This document shows positions 7,484 to 7,911 of a DNA stretch of 7,911 bases, one piece after another (position 1 is the stretch's first letter; each line of letters opens with the position of its first letter). The stretch covers positions 1-7,911 of the forward strand of contig CAJPPF010000100.1 in the NCBI GenBank assembly GCA_905372445.1, given 5' to 3'. A program made the position numbers and the translations under genes. This DNA comes from an uncultured Prevotella sp. (GTDB lineage: Bacteria > Bacteroidota > Bacteroidia > Bacteroidales > Bacteroidaceae). The notes beneath the pieces are model-generated. The model saw only the letters and a list, made by a program, of their open reading frames with translations. It had not been told where the DNA came from and searched no databases.

Positions 7484-7593
7484 CATTTCTTGCGTCTAAA
7501 ACCGCCGTTTCTTGACGCTAATTCCTGCGGTTCTTGGCTCAAGAACCGCCGCTTTGAGAAGATAAAACCGCCCGTTCTTGAATCAGCAAACAA
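7484..7593 (+). repeat. Degenerate 22-bp tandem repeat, five units
   Basis: Five consecutive 22-base units start at 7484, 7506, 7528, 7550 and 7572. The pattern I derive is CGTTTCTTG, then four variable bases (about ACGC), then TAAAACCGC. Matches to it are 18, 18, 17, 16 and 12 of 22 bases, so the last unit is eroded, mainly in its second half. There are no spacers, so this is not a CRISPR array. A reversed copy of the left half (CAAGAAACG, 7474-7482) stands just before the array. Confidence 0.75.
7527..7549. repeat. Perfect 10-bp inverted repeat inside the 22-bp array
   Basis: GCGGTTCTTG (7527-7536) and CAAGAACCGC (7540-7549) are exact reverse complements around the three-base loop GCT. It coincides with the third unit of the tandem array. 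No T-run follows on either strand, so it is not a standard intrinsic terminator. Confidence 0.7.
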
Positions 7594-7658
7594 CAGTGTA
7601 AAAAATTATTGGTGTCCGGTAAACAAATTATAGCGATAAATCGATTAGGATGAAACCT

Positions 7659-7679
7659 GTAGGGGCGTGATTTATCACG
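7659..7679 (+). repeat. REP-like palindrome, copy 1
   Basis: GTAG (7659-7662) and GGG precede CGTGATTTATCACG (7666-7679), a palindrome with six-base arms CGTGAT and ATCACG around TT. A GTAG-type tetranucleotide beside a hairpin is the arrangement of REP sequences acted on by RAYT (TnpA-REP) transposases. No such gene is in the window, so the link is inferred from form only. Confidence 0.6.
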
Positions 7680-7776
7680 TTCCGCAATTCTCTGTGAAAC
7701 AGGCAATCCGGCAGGCGAAGGGGCGTGATTTATCACGCTTAAGCAATCTCCGAGAAACAAATAATCACGCAGGCGC
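7661..7776 (+). repeat. Two-copy 58-bp direct repeat carrying the palindrome
   Basis: Units 7661-7718 and 7719-7776 abut. Each begins AGGGGCGTGATTTATCACG (identical over 19 bases), then shares GCAAT, GAAACA, AATC and GCAGGCG in the same order with small compensating length changes. They diverge in the middle, so the duplication is not recent, while the palindromic head is fully conserved. Confidence 0.75.
7715..7737 (+). repeat. REP-like palindrome, copy 2
   Basis: This copy has the same palindrome (7724-7737) preceded by GCGAAG and GGG. It has GAAG (7717-7720) where copy 1 has GTAG. All 23 bases recur exactly, in inverted orientation, at 7808-7830. Confidence 0.6.
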
Positions 7777-7807
7777 TCGCGCAATAGAGCCAGCGCAACG
7801 GACTAAA

Positions 7808-7830
7808 CGTGATAAATCACGCCCCTTCGC
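7808..7830 (-). repeat. REP-like palindrome, copy 3 (inverted)
   Basis: This is the exact reverse complement of 7715-7737, with the palindrome at 7808-7821 followed on the plus strand by CCCCTTCGC. With copy 2 it forms a 23-bp inverted pair separated by 70 bases, like the paired REPs of BIME elements. In RNA or single-stranded DNA the pair could form a long stem. Confidence 0.6.
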
Positions 7831-7885
7831 TGACTCGTGGAAGACACATAACTAAACCCTAATCGGTCATTAGACCGCATTTGCT

Positions 7886-7893
7886 TAGATTTG
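7886..7893 (+). promoter_or_regulatory. Possible -7 promoter element near the right edge
   Basis: TAGATTTG fits TAnnTTTG, but no TTTG stands at the expected distance upstream. A small hairpin (CGGTC-ATTA-GACCG, 7864-7877) lies just before it. An ATG follows at 7905 but is cut by the window edge, so whether a gene begins there cannot be judged. Confidence 0.2.
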
Positions 7894-7911
7894 TAATTAC
7901 CGTCATGCTTC

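Noticed and set aside
7527..7549. Intrinsic terminator for the small membrane genes
   Set aside because: The stem is strong but lacks a following T-run on either strand and lies over 300 bases past the last stop codon.
7484..7593. CRISPR array
   Set aside because: Units are 22 bases, degenerate and directly joined with no spacers, and no cas gene is near.
7539..7784. 81-codon minus-strand open frame across the repeat region
   Set aside because: It runs through both repeat arrays, and its residues (such as RDKSRPY) come from translating the palindromes; there is no promoter or family match.
7667..7855. 62-codon plus-strand open frame in the REP-like cluster
   Set aside because: It starts inside a palindrome and repeats RDLSRL/RDKSRP because it reads the same repeat several times; typical of false genes in repeats.

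Overview
The window looks like the chromosome of a member of the Bacteroidales, most likely a Prevotella-type genome. The support is a eukaryote-like (type 2) isoleucyl-tRNA synthetase with a DUF5915-like tail, a Bacteroidetes-type LspA with a long insert, a DUF4296 lipoprotein, a secreted C69 peptidase, and promoter elements of the Bacteroidetes form (TTTG, about 20 bases, TAnnTTTG).

Positions 1 to 6259 hold a tight minus-strand cluster, read right to left: ileS (2798-6259), lspA (2137-2811), a DUF4296 lipoprotein (1258-2136) and a secreted C69 dipeptidase that runs off the left edge (1-1313). The genes overlap or abut at every junction: ileS and lspA by 14 bp, lspA and the lipoprotein as TAAATG, the lipoprotein and the dipeptidase by 56 bp. 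No internal promoter was recognised, so one transcript is likely. lspA processes lipoproteins and the next gene encodes one; ileS is a housekeeping partner. A 13-codon upstream reading frame with two isoleucine codons ends in an ATGA overlap with the ileS start.

Positions 6260 to 6458 form a divergent promoter region with one well-formed Bacteroidetes promoter in each direction. On the plus strand follow two short genes for small membrane proteins of unknown function (6459-6899 and 6932-7210).

Positions 7211 to 7911 carry no convincing gene. They hold two distinct repeat arrays: a degenerate 22-bp tandem repeat (7484-7593) containing a perfect 10-bp hairpin, and a REP-like cluster (7659-7830) with three copies of the palindrome CGTGATTTATCACG, two in a 58-bp direct repeat and the third inverted.

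The points most worth following up are the swapped HIGH motif of IleRS (GIHH in place of HxGH), which in other type 2 enzymes goes with very high mupirocin resistance, the short reading frame coupled to ileS, and the REP-like repeat cluster. No wholly new system with a defined function is evident.
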